From NCBI RefSeq assembly GCF_030654915.1, contig NZ_JAURWM010000377.1, positions 1 through 34,911 of the forward strand: a DNA stretch of 34,911 nucleotides, in the 5' to 3' direction. The position numbers and the translations under genes were made by a program. The notes under the pieces are model-generated. The model was not told where the DNA came from and made no database searches. It was given only the letters and a program-made list of their open reading frames with translations. Positions within the stretch are counted from its first letter, which is position 1; each line of letters starts with the position of its first letter. The DNA is from Phenylobacterium sp. (lineage in GTDB: Bacteria > Pseudomonadota > Alphaproteobacteria > Caulobacterales > Caulobacteraceae). Shown in pieces: positions 15,937 to 23,314 of the stretch.

Positions 15937-16358
15937 TCGTCGCGCCAAGCTTGAGCGAGGGTTTCGAGGGCCTCGGCGCTCAGTTCGACGGCGGTTCCGA
16001 GTGCTGGCGGCCCGGGCCAGCCGGCGTCGGGGAAGCTGTCGCCGGCATGCTCACGAACACCGTCGTAGCGGGGGATCACATGGAAGTGCACGTCGGGATC
16101 GACCATCATCAACATCAGATAGTTGATCTTCTCGTACTTCACCTTGTCCCGCAGCAATCGCTCGATTCCCTTGATGGCGACTTGCAGATCGGCGAAAGCC
16201 TCAGGGCTGACATTGGAGAACGCTTGGACCGGCTCCTTGCATACCAGGACCAGAGACCCAAATGTGGGCTGCTTGGGACGCACGAGCACCAGCCAATGGC
16301 TGGTTTCGGCCACCATCGTTCTTGGGAAGCCGAAGCTAATGGCGGTCTGGTTACTCAT
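15921..16358 (-). CDS. HIT family protein with an incomplete histidine triad
   Basis: 145 residues. HIT proteins are nucleotide-binding hydrolases or transferases with the motif HxHxHxx. Here the motif reads D89-V-H91-F-H93-V-I, so the first His is Asp, while the middle His (the nucleophile in Hint) and the third His are kept. N-terminal pieces (ETSHWLVLVRPKQPTFGSLVLV) fit the fold. It is the first gene of the LptF-LptG-CerS-NTP transferase operon, with overlap into lptF-like. A role in handling nucleotidyl intermediates, such as NMP-linked products from the nucleotidyltransferases, is a plausible guess only. ATG 16358, divergent from the DUF2141 gene. Confidence 0.85.
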   Translation of the reverse strand: MSNQTAISFGFPRTMVAETSHWLVLVRPKQPTFGSLVLVCKEPVQAFSNVSPEAFADLQVAIKGIERLLRDKVKYEKINYLMLMMVDPDVHFHVIPRYDGVREHAGDSFPDAGWPGPPALGTAVELSAEALETLAQAWRDEWRVA

Positions 16359-16420
16359 GAGCAGCCTGCTTATCTGGCGTCAGCCGCCGTGTCGCGCACC
16401 ATAGGGAGTCGTCGATTTTC

Positions 16421-16891
16421 ATGAAAGTCCGAACCGGCCTGACGGCCTCGGCCTTTGCGCTTCTCGTCTCGGCGGGGACGCCGGTCTTGGCGGCCGAGGA
16501 TTGCGCCGGCAAGCCCAGCGAGCATCGTCTGACGGTCAGCGTCAGCAACATCCGCGCCGCGAAGGGCGAGGTGGCGATCACGATTTATCCGGACGACGCC
16601 AAGCGGTTCCTGGCGCCTAAGGGCAAACTGCTGCGCCAACGGGTTCCGGCCAGGACGCCGACGACCAGCACCTGTTTCTATCTGCCGGCGCCCGGCTTCT
16701 ACGCCATCGCGGTCTATCACGACATCAACGCCGACCAGGACTTCAACCGCAGCCTCGTGGGCATGCCGACCGAAGGCTACGGCTTCTCAAACGACGCCCC
16801 GACAACGATCGGCCTGCCGGCGTACAACACCGTCAGGTTCCGCGTGCCGGCCGGACCGAGCCGAACGGCCTTGCGCATGCGTTACCCCTGA
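16421..16891 (+). CDS. DUF2141 exported protein
   Basis: 156 residues: signal peptide (MKVRTGLTASAFALLVSAGT, cut near LAAED) and a beta-sandwich DUF2141 domain with LTVSVSNIRAAKGEVAITIY, YAIAVYHDINADQDFNR and GMPTEGYGFSNDA. The family is periplasmic and of unknown function. The DINADQDFN loop may bind calcium. The gene lies alone between the HIT operon (divergent, 62 bases) and the metallophosphoesterase (convergent, 10-base overlap of the 3' ends), inside the sphingolipid region. Confidence 0.87.
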   Translation: MKVRTGLTASAFALLVSAGTPVLAAEDCAGKPSEHRLTVSVSNIRAAKGEVAITIYPDDAKRFLAPKGKLLRQRVPARTPTTSTCFYLPAPGFYAIAVYHDINADQDFNRSLVGMPTEGYGFSNDAPTTIGLPAYNTVRFRVPAGPSRTALRMRYP

Positions 16892-17775
16892 GCCGTGTCC
16901 AGCAGGTAGCTTCCCAGCGGTTCGAAGGCCCCGGTCTGGGGTGACAGGCCGCGTGCGACGACACGCATCTTTTGTTGGCCGGGGTCGATCTCGATGCCAT
17001 GCCATCTGGCGGGCGGATGCTTTCCGTGACCGGCGGCGGAGGCGGACGGAACGCCGAGCACCGCGATAGCGCCGCTGGGGCCGGGCAGGGTGCTGACCGC
17101 CGCCTCATGGGCATGACCGTGCAGCACCAACTCGGCGCCCTGGTTTTTCAGCAGCGCTCGCAGCGCCGGCGCGTCCTCCAGGGACTTGCGCTTGGAGACG
17201 ACGCCCGAGGCCGGCGGATGGTGGATCATGAGCACCCGGAACAATCCCTCTTGCCGCAACTGGCCTAGGATCGTCGCCAGCCGCGCCAACTGCGCCTCGC
17301 CGAGCCGTCCGGTCGCGAGCCACGGCGCTGTCGGCGTGGCCGAGCAGAGATTGACCAGCGCGACGGGGCCGCGCCGCCGGACCGCGGGAAAGGCCGTGTC
17401 GCCGGGATCTTCCATCCATTCGCGCCAGGGCGCGAAGCTGTCGGGGGCGTTCCGCGCCACCAGGGCGTCGTGGTTACCGGGGCTGAGGGTGATGTCCGAT
17501 GCTGGGCCCAAAGTCTTCAGCCAGGCCCGCGCGGCGGCGAATTCGGCCTCTGTCGAGAAATTCGTCAGATCGCCGGTCAGCGCGATATGGTCGGGTGCGT
17601 AGGCGGCGATATCGGCGGTCAGCGCGTTTAGGACCTGCGGCTGATGCTCACGACCCTTACGTCGCCAGGCGATCGCGCTGAGCAGCCGCTTGGACACGAA
17701 GTCGGCTGGCTGCAGCGCGCCGGCCGGCGGCTGCAGATGGGGATCGGACAGATGGGCGAGGCGAAACAGTTGCAA
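16882..17775 (-). CDS. calcineurin-like metallophosphoesterase
   Basis: 297 residues with the full metallophosphatase motif set: LSDPHL (DxH), LTGDLTN (GD), SPGNHD (GNHD), MIHHPPASG, and HGHAHE (GHxH). It should hydrolyse a phosphoester or phosphoanhydride in the cytosol with a di-metal centre; no signal peptide is seen. The start is TTG 17775 (MQLFRLAHLSDPHL), because the DxH motif follows directly and no ATG is available; no clear ribosome site is visible. It is divergent from the CDP-alcohol phosphatidyltransferase operon with only 65 bases between, so both may share one regulatory site. Substrate unknown; a phosphorylated lipid or head-group precursor is a guess from context. Confidence 0.9.
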   Translation of the reverse strand: MQLFRLAHLSDPHLQPPAGALQPADFVSKRLLSAIAWRRKGREHQPQVLNALTADIAAYAPDHIALTGDLTNFSTEAEFAAARAWLKTLGPASDITLSPGNHDALVARNAPDSFAPWREWMEDPGDTAFPAVRRRGPVALVNLCSATPTAPWLATGRLGEAQLARLATILGQLRQEGLFRVLMIHHPPASGVVSKRKSLEDAPALRALLKNQGAELVLHGHAHEAAVSTLPGPSGAIAVLGVPSASAAGHGKHPPARWHGIEIDPGQQKMRVVARGLSPQTGAFEPLGSYLLDTAQG

Positions 17776-17809
17776 CGGAAGATGGTTTCTGGTCAGGCGG
17801 CGGCGAAGC

Positions 17810-17832
17810 TGATTATCAGTTCTCTATAATCA
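17810..17832. promoter_or_regulatory. AT-rich inverted repeat overlapping a TATAAT box between divergent genes
   Basis: TGATTAT (17810-17816) and ATAATCA (17826-17832) form a perfect 7-bp inverted repeat with a 9-base spacer, in otherwise GC-rich DNA. The right arm contains a perfect TATAAT (17825-17830) reading towards the phosphatidyltransferase gene; the left arm gives GATAAT reading towards the phosphoesterase gene. It could be a shared promoter/operator. No good -35 is visible at 17 bases on either side, which would fit an activator- or repressor-controlled promoter. Confidence 0.5.
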
Positions 17833-17840
17833 CAAGTCGG

Positions 17841-18992
17841 TTGGCGGCATTGACGAAATCATCAGAAGCTACCGGCAAGGCCGGCCCCAGCGCCATCGCG
17901 GTCGGGGTCGCCGAGGGCCGTATCTGGGGGATGAGTTCGGCTGAGCGCCTACAGCGCATCTTTCGCCGGCTGGGTCTCGAAGAACACGCCGTCGCCGCGA
18001 CCGACGACCAAGCCGTGCTCGCCGTCGATGCGCGGTGGGTGTTCGACGAGGCGCTGATCCGCGCCCTGGCGCAACAGCCCAATGTCATCCTGATCGACGA
18101 CGAAGGCGTTCCGGCGGCGATCCACGGCGCTGGCGAGGCCATGCGCGCCGCGCTGGTACGCCTGGCCGCCGGCGAGGACCTCGCCGCCGTGGCGCCCGAC
18201 TACCCGCGCCTGACCGCGCTCGAGGTCGGATCGACGTACAACAGCGAGCTGCGCAAGAAAGAGCCGCCGATCCTGCGTCGGTTGACGAGCGCCAATGTGC
18301 GCGATGTCGAGAAGCGGTTGTTCCAGGGCTCCTACAAAGGCGTCACCGACCTCGTCACCAAGTACGTCTGGCCAGCGCCGGCCCGGGTGGTGACACGCTG
18401 GTGCGCCTTGTCCGGAGTGACGCCGAACCAGGTGACTTTCGCCAGCTTCCTGCTGGTCCTGGCCGCCTTCGCCCTCTTCTGGACCGGCCACTTCGGCTGG
18501 GGGCTGGTAGCGGCCTGGGGCATGACCTTCCTCGACACCGTGGATGGCAAGCTCGCCCGCGTCACCCTGACCTCGTCGAAGATCGGCAATGTCCTCGACC
18601 ACGGTATCGACCTGATCCACCCGCCCTTCTGGTGGTGGGCCTGGCTGGTCGGCGTCCAGGCGAGCCTGCATCCGCTCGGCCAGCCGGAACTGATCCTCGC
18701 CGTCATCGTGGTCGGCTATGTCGTGCAGCGTATATTCGAGGGCGTCTTCCTGGGCCTGTTCAAGGTCGAGATGCATGCCTGGCGGCCGTTCGACAGCTTC
18801 TTCCGGCTGATCACCGCGCGTCGCAACCCGAACCTCATCATGCTGACCGGCGCGAGCCTGGTGGGCCGTCCGGACATCGGCTTGCTGTTGGTGGCCATTT
18901 GGACGGCGCTGTCGCTGCTGGTCCACCTGATCCAGGTGCTGCAGGGGATGATGACACCGCGTGGCCAGGTGACGTCGTGGCTGGCGCGCTGA
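17841..18992 (+). CDS. CDP-alcohol phosphatidyltransferase family enzyme with N-terminal extension (ceramide phosphoglycerate operon)
   Basis: 383 residues. The C-terminal half is a membrane-embedded CDP-alcohol phosphotransferase with the complete catalytic motif: D232-x2-D235-G236-x2-A239-R240-x8-G249-x3-D253-x3-D257. It joins an alcohol to a CDP-activated partner with release of CMP. The first ~165 residues are soluble, with alternating strands and helices (AIAVGVAEGR, VLAVDARWVFDEALIRAL, NVILIDDEG), and lack a GxGxR loop, so they look like a degenerate nucleotidyltransferase-like domain. The start TTG 17841 is tentative: ATG 17931 would cut into this domain. In C. crescentus the matching three-gene operon (cpgABC) makes ceramide phosphoglycerate; I leave the letter open because I am not sure which name belongs here. 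Confidence 0.85.
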   Translation: MAALTKSSEATGKAGPSAIAVGVAEGRIWGMSSAERLQRIFRRLGLEEHAVAATDDQAVLAVDARWVFDEALIRALAQQPNVILIDDEGVPAAIHGAGEAMRAALVRLAAGEDLAAVAPDYPRLTALEVGSTYNSELRKKEPPILRRLTSANVRDVEKRLFQGSYKGVTDLVTKYVWPAPARVVTRWCALSGVTPNQVTFASFLLVLAAFALFWTGHFGWGLVAAWGMTFLDTVDGKLARVTLTSSKIGNVLDHGIDLIHPPFWWWAWLVGVQASLHPLGQPELILAVIVVGYVVQRIFEGVFLGLFKVEMHAWRPFDSFFRLITARRNPNLIMLTGASLVGRPDIGLLLVAIWTALSLLVHLIQVLQGMMTPRGQVTSWLAR

Positions 18993-19906
18993 CAAAGGTC
19001 GGCGTGGTCCACAATCCGCGGAGCCACGCCAATCGTCAGCAAGCCGCCGGAACTCCGCCAGAGGGGGTTTTCTGGGTCGAGCCGGCGACGCCGCGGGCCT
19101 TGGCGCAGGACATGCGGCGCTTTGCGGACGCTGGCGTCGATCTGCTGATTATCGACGGCGGTGACGGGACTGTGCGCGAGGTGTTGACCGCTTTGCCCGA
19201 CGCCTATGGCGAACAGCCGCCAGTGCTGGCGGTGCTGGCCTCGGGCAAGACCAATATCCTGGCGCTGGACCTTGGGGCTCGGCGCGGTTGGGACCTCGAC
19301 GCCATCCTGAGGCGGGCCGCTGAGGAGCAGCCCTTCTACAAGACCCGGACCCCGCTGGAGGTGAGTTGGACCGACCCAACTCGCCACGCGGTGCGCGGCT
19401 TCGTCTTCGGCCTGGGCGCGTTCGTGCGAGCCACCCAGATGTCCCAGTCGGTGCACAAGATGGGCGCCTATCACAGCCTGTCGGTGGCCCTGACCCTGGC
19501 CGGCGCGGCGTTCGGGACGCTGTTCGGCGGCCGGCGCGATCAATGGCGGCACGGCGTCCCCCTGACCGGGCAGCTTGATGATCGGCCGCTGCCGGTGGGC
19601 GAGCGGTTCGTGTTGATGGCCACCACGCTCAAACGTCTGCCGTTTGGCCTCAAGCCGTTCGGGCCGCCCACCGACGCGATGAAGGTGTTGGACGTCGACA
19701 ATCCGCCGCGCCGGTTGCTCGCCGCGCTGCCGGCCTTGCTGGCCGGACACGCCGCGCCTTGGCTCGAGCGCAACGGCTACCGCCGACAGGAGGCCGTTCG
19801 CCTGTCGATCCTCGTTCCGGAGGCGGTGATCGTCGATGGCGAGGTGTTCCCAGGCGGTGAGATCGTGGTCCGCCGTGGCGCGCCGATGCGGTTCCTGGCG
19901 CCATGA
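18977..19906 (+). CDS. cpgB: diacylglycerol-kinase-family lipid kinase, probable ceramide kinase
   Basis: 309 residues. The DAGK catalytic-domain motif GGDGT is at 61-65 (LLIIDGGDGTVREVL), preceded by VVHNPRSHAN, and ASGKTNILALDLG follows as the second nucleotide-binding loop. The enzyme would phosphorylate a lipid hydroxyl with ATP at the inner face of the membrane. Its place between the CDP-alcohol transferase and the Tam41-like gene, in the operon next to spt, matches the bacterial ceramide kinase (CpgB/CerK) of C. crescentus, which makes ceramide 1-phosphate. The start is GTG 18977 with AGGTGA upstream, overlapping the previous gene by 16 bases. The much longer open frame upstream (from 18035) is a shadow of the previous gene. 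Confidence 0.85.
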   Translation: MAGALTKVGVVHNPRSHANRQQAAGTPPEGVFWVEPATPRALAQDMRRFADAGVDLLIIDGGDGTVREVLTALPDAYGEQPPVLAVLASGKTNILALDLGARRGWDLDAILRRAAEEQPFYKTRTPLEVSWTDPTRHAVRGFVFGLGAFVRATQMSQSVHKMGAYHSLSVALTLAGAAFGTLFGGRRDQWRHGVPLTGQLDDRPLPVGERFVLMATTLKRLPFGLKPFGPPTDAMKVLDVDNPPRRLLAALPALLAGHAAPWLERNGYRRQEAVRLSILVPEAVIVDGEVFPGGEIVVRRGAPMRFLAP

Positions 19907-20817
19907 CGAACCTCCACGCCCTGGTCGCGGCCGAACTGGACGCCGCCGCGCCCGCCCACGCCGTAGTCATGGGCGCGGATCTGGCGCGTCGGTTCGCGAA
20001 CTCCGGCGCGGTGTTGTTCTACGGATCGGTGCTGAGGACTGGTGATGTCGAGGGGGTCATGGATTTCTATGTCCTGACCACCGCGCCGCGTTCCGGTTTG
20101 CGGGGGCTCGCCGGTCGGCTGCTCTGGCCCGATGTCAGCTATCACGAGTTCGAGGCCGACGGCCGGGTCTACCGAGCCAAGGTGGCGTCGATGACGCTGG
20201 CCCAGTTCCAGCGGGCGGTGACCGGCAGCGGCGTCGACACCACGATCTGGACCCGCTTCGTCCAGCCCTGCGCCCTGGTCTGGACCGCCAGCACCGAGAT
20301 CGCCGCGCAGGTGCGTCAATCCGTGGCCCAGGCCGCCGTCACCGCGGCGCGTTTCGCCGCCGTGGTCGGCCCTGCGAAAGGCCTGCCCCACGCCTACTGG
20401 ACGGCGTTGTTTCGCCAAACCTACGCCGCCGAGTTCCGTGTCGAGGCCAGCGGCCGCGAGGCGCAGATCATCGCCAATGCGCCCGAGCGCTTCGACGCCA
20501 TCCTGCCGGCCGCCTGGCGGGCGGGAGAGGTCGTCTATGAGGTAGAGGCGGGTGAGCTGCGTCCGATGCTCGACGGCGCGGAGCGGACGCGTCTGTTACG
20601 GGCTTGGCGGCTAAGGCGTCGGCTGGGCAAGCCGCTCAACCTGGCGCGGCTGGTCAAGGCCGCCTTCACCTTTGAAGGCGCCGGGCGCTATGCGGCGTGG
20701 AAGATCGAGCGGCACACAGGCGTGGCCATAACCGTGACACCCTGGCGGGAACGCCATGTCATCCTGGCGTCCCCGGGGGTGTTCTGGCAGCTCTGGAAGG
20801 CGCGGCGTAAGGCCTAG
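19903..20817 (+). CDS. Tam41-like nucleotidyltransferase (candidate lipid-phosphate cytidylyltransferase)
   Basis: 304 residues. The N-terminal part shows a minimal nucleotidyltransferase motif: LFYGSVLRTGDVEGVMDFYV, with G41-S42 and D54 as the GS...D pair, resembling the YGSG...DF region of mitochondrial CDP-DAG synthase Tam41. Further family-like stretches are VSYHEFEADGRVYRAKV and TIWTRFVQPCALVW; the rest is helical. By analogy it would transfer CMP from CTP to a lipid phosphate, perhaps ceramide 1-phosphate from the kinase next door, giving the CDP-lipid used by the CDP-alcohol transferase. This is inference; CpgA/CpgC of Caulobacter hold the same position. ATG 19903 overlaps the kinase stop (ATGA); the stop shares CTAG with spt. 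Confidence 0.78.
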   Translation: MTNLHALVAAELDAAAPAHAVVMGADLARRFANSGAVLFYGSVLRTGDVEGVMDFYVLTTAPRSGLRGLAGRLLWPDVSYHEFEADGRVYRAKVASMTLAQFQRAVTGSGVDTTIWTRFVQPCALVWTASTEIAAQVRQSVAQAAVTAARFAAVVGPAKGLPHAYWTALFRQTYAAEFRVEASGREAQIIANAPERFDAILPAAWRAGEVVYEVEAGELRPMLDGAERTRLLRAWRLRRRLGKPLNLARLVKAAFTFEGAGRYAAWKIERHTGVAITVTPWRERHVILASPGVFWQLWKARRKA

Positions 20818-22031
20818 GCCAAGGCGCGCTTGGGTTCGTCCTTCAGCAGGCCGAACTCGCGCGAGACCTTTTCCACGACTTCCAGCACCCGCTCGATCTG
20901 CTCGGGCGTGTGGGCGGCGCTGACGCTGCTGCGCAGCAGCGGGCGGTTGTCGGGGGTGGCCGGCGGCAGGGCGAGGTTCAGGTAGACCCCGTTTTGCAGC
21001 AGAGCGTTCCACATGCCGATGGCGACGGCCTGGTCAGGCATGGCCACCGCGACGATCGGGCTGCAGTTCGGCCCGGTCGATAGGCCCAGATTGGTCAGGC
21101 CGTCGTAGAGGCGCTTGGCGTTGGCGTGCAGCTTGTGACGCAGGGCCGGGGTTTCCTGCACCTTGCGCAAGGCGGTCACCGTCGAGGCGACCACCGCCGG
21201 CGGCAGCGAGGCGGTGAACATGTAGGGGCGGCAGACGACGCGCATGACGTCGAAGCCTTCCATATCGGAGACGACGAAGCCGCCGACCGAACCCAGGCTC
21301 TTGGAGAATGTGCCGACGATGACGTCGACATCGGCCTCGACGCCGGCTTCTTCAGCCAGGCCGCGGCCGGTCGCGCCGAGCACGCCCATCGAGTGGGCCT
21401 CGTCGACCAGCAGATAGGCGCCCATTTCACGCTTCACCGCGACGATCTCTTTCAACGGGGCGACGTCGCCGACCATCGAATAGATGCCCTCGACCACGAT
21501 CAGCTTCTCGCCGGGCGTGTCCTTCAGGCGGCGCAGCCGCTTGTAGAGGTCTTCAGGGTCGTTGTGGCGGAAGCGGGTGACCTCGGCATGGCCCATCCGC
21601 GCGCCGTCATAGATGCTGGCGTGGCTGTCGGCGTCGAGCAGCAGGTGGTCGTCGCGGCCGACCAGGCTGGATAGGACCCCTAGATTGGCCTGATAGCCGG
21701 TGGTGAACACCATGGCGTGGCGGCGGTCGTAATAGGCCTTTAGCGCGCTCTCGAGCGCCAGGTGGCCGTCATAGCTGCCGTTGGCGATCCGCGAGCCGGT
21801 CGTGCCGGTGCCGCCTTCGCGCACGGCGCGGACCGAATCCTCGATGCAATCGGGATCGAAGGTCAGCCCCAGATAGTTATTGGTGCCGAGCAGGATCGTC
21901 CGCTGCCCGCTGATCACGCCCTCGGTCGGCGAGATCACCGAGTCAAAGCGGACGCTGAACGGGTCAGCCGACGCCTGCCGGATCGCTTGGTAGGCGTCGC
22001 GGGACGCTGCGTGTCTATCGAGCAGAGCCAT
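20814..22031 (-). CDS. spt: serine palmitoyltransferase
   Basis: 405 residues of the alpha-oxoamine synthase family. It condenses L-serine with a long-chain acyl thioester to 3-ketosphinganine, the first step of sphingolipid synthesis. Seen are GTNNYLGL (50-56), H137 in LLDADSHASIYDG that stacks on PLP, D210 and H213 in LLVDEAHSMGVLG, and the PLP lysine K244 in VGTFSKSLGSVGG. KBL and BioF belong to the same family, but the adjacent ACP, acyl-AMP ligase, CerR and CerS genes make Spt the clear choice. ATG 22031 has AAGG before it; TTG 22037 is an alternative. It is the last gene of a seven-gene minus-strand operon. Confidence 0.93.
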   Translation of the reverse strand: MALLDRHAASRDAYQAIRQASADPFSVRFDSVISPTEGVISGQRTILLGTNNYLGLTFDPDCIEDSVRAVREGGTGTTGSRIANGSYDGHLALESALKAYYDRRHAMVFTTGYQANLGVLSSLVGRDDHLLLDADSHASIYDGARMGHAEVTRFRHNDPEDLYKRLRRLKDTPGEKLIVVEGIYSMVGDVAPLKEIVAVKREMGAYLLVDEAHSMGVLGATGRGLAEEAGVEADVDVIVGTFSKSLGSVGGFVVSDMEGFDVMRVVCRPYMFTASLPPAVVASTVTALRKVQETPALRHKLHANAKRLYDGLTNLGLSTGPNCSPIVAVAMPDQAVAIGMWNALLQNGVYLNLALPPATPDNRPLLRSSVSAAHTPEQIERVLEVVEKVSREFGLLKDEPKRALA

Positions 22032-22033
22032 GC

Positions 22034-22285
22034 TCAAGCCTTGTTTCGAATGTTGTCGATCAGGGACGACAGGTCGCCGACGGTTTGAACTTCGCTGAGG
22101 CGGTCGATCGGGATCGAGATGTCGAACCGATCTTCCAGCTCCATGACGATGTTCATCAGTGCGAGCGAATCGACCGCGAGATCGCGGGAAATGTCCGAGG
22201 CGGCGGTCACGTGAACGCTGCGGCCAAGAACCACCTCAGCGGCGCGCGCGACTTCGAGCACGGTTGGGTTGGTGATCAAGTCCAT
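22034..22285 (-). CDS. dedicated acyl carrier protein of the sphingolipid operon
   Basis: 83 residues, acidic, with the 4'-phosphopantetheine attachment Ser S40 in LAVDSLALMNIVMELEDRF. The usual ACP motif is DSLxxxxLxxxLE. It is separate from a housekeeping acpP-fabF context and lies 2 bases from spt and 2 bases from cerR, so it probably carries the fatty acyl chain for Spt, loaded by the acyl-AMP ligase encoded upstream. ATG 22285. Some ACPs in such operons serve specific acyl lengths; this cannot be read here. Confidence 0.93.
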   Translation of the reverse strand: MDLITNPTVLEVARAAEVVLGRSVHVTAASDISRDLAVDSLALMNIVMELEDRFDISIPIDRLSEVQTVGDLSSLIDNIRNKA

Positions 22286-22287
22286 GA

Positions 22288-23313
22288 TTAACGATACGTC
22301 CCCCTCGAACGATCATCCGCGAACGTCGCATATTTGGCGTCGTCCGCCGAGTAGGTCCGCTGCATCTTTTCGCTGATTGTCGCTGAGTTGCCAAAGTTAA
22401 CGCCACTGGACCGATAGCCCAGGACGCTGTGTAAGAAGCCGTTCGCGAGATCGTAGCGGGCAGCGGGAAGTTCAATAGGTTGCTCGCCGCGCGAGATCGA
22501 CCAGTCTCTGTGCCTGATCTCGCGGACCTTGCCGAAACTGATCATGGGCGCGGGACCCGAACGTGGCGACAGCCGCCCGGCGGCCGCCGCGATGGCGAGC
22601 GCAAACCCTGGAATTTCAAGGAACACAGGCGATTTGTCGAAGACATCGGCGGCGGTCTGCATGACCTCGCGCCAGCTATAACCATCGGGCCGATGGTCCG
22701 AGAGGCTGACCTCGAGTGGGGTCTTTAGGGCGGCGATAGCGGCGATCTGCCGCGCCGCGTCCTGCACGTGCATCATGGCGATTCGCGCCTGGGGATCGAG
22801 CAGCGGCAGCACCGGGCTTGTGGCGGCGAGTTGAAACAGCGGCAGGGTCTCGGGGTCGTCTGGGCCATAGAGCGCCGGCGGCCGCACGATGGTGATTCGC
22901 TCACCCAGCACCGCGCGGGCGGCCTCTTCGCCGCCGTGCTTGCTGGCTGCGTAGTCGGAGAGAACCGGTTCGCGGGCGGTCAGGCTGGAGACCAGCAGCA
23001 TCCGTCCTGTGGCTCGCTGGGCGACCCGGCGCGCGCCCTCGACATTCACCGCATTGAAGGCCTGGGCGGTCCAGCCCTTGGTCAGGCCCGCGCAATGGAC
23101 GACCAGATCGGCGCCCCGGCAGAGCCGGTCGAGCGAGTCGTCGTTGGCGAGGTCGCCAAGCACGACCTCGATCTCCAGGTCACGCCAGAGCGGATGGATG
23201 ATGTCGCGCCGAGCGAGAATTCTTACCCTCCACCCGTCAGCAGCGAGTTCGCGAACGAGGTGACGGCCCAGGAAGCCTGTGGCCCCCGTCACCGCCACCA
23301 GGCCGCGGGCCAT
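22288..23313 (-). CDS. cerR: NAD(P)-dependent SDR reductase, probable ceramide reductase CerR
   Basis: 341 residues, an extended SDR (epimerase/dehydratase type). The nucleotide-binding GATGFLG is at 10-16; the active site has S109/S110 in LLVSSLTARE and Y121-x3-K125 in SDYAASKHG. In C. crescentus the enzyme at this place reduces the 3-keto group of the sphingolipid backbone, and there acylation by CerS is reported to come before reduction, unlike the eukaryotic order. ATG 23313 starts 1 base after the ligase stop codon. The C-terminal ~60 residues (from about RYDLANGFLHSVLGY) are a less conserved tail. Without the context it could only be called an NAD-dependent epimerase. Confidence 0.87.
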   Translation of the reverse strand: MARGLVAVTGATGFLGRHLVRELAADGWRVRILARRDIIHPLWRDLEIEVVLGDLANDDSLDRLCRGADLVVHCAGLTKGWTAQAFNAVNVEGARRVAQRATGRMLLVSSLTAREPVLSDYAASKHGGEEAARAVLGERITIVRPPALYGPDDPETLPLFQLAATSPVLPLLDPQARIAMMHVQDAARQIAAIAALKTPLEVSLSDHRPDGYSWREVMQTAADVFDKSPVFLEIPGFALAIAAAAGRLSPRSGPAPMISFGKVREIRHRDWSISRGEQPIELPAARYDLANGFLHSVLGYRSSGVNFGNSATISEKMQRTYSADDAKYATFADDRSRGTYR

Positions 23314-23314
23314 G

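Noticed and set aside
17931-17933. ATG as start of the CDP-alcohol transferase
   Set aside because: It would remove the first strand of the N-terminal domain (AIAVGVAEGR). The TTG at 17841 keeps it, although its ribosome site is poor, so some doubt remains.
18035-18976. A long plus-strand open frame that would extend the lipid kinase by more than 300 residues at its N-terminus
   Set aside because: The upstream part is Arg/Pro-rich, matches no family and lies in another frame of the CDP-alcohol transferase gene. The kinase fold begins at VGVVHNPRS, right after the GTG at 18977 with its AGGTGA site.
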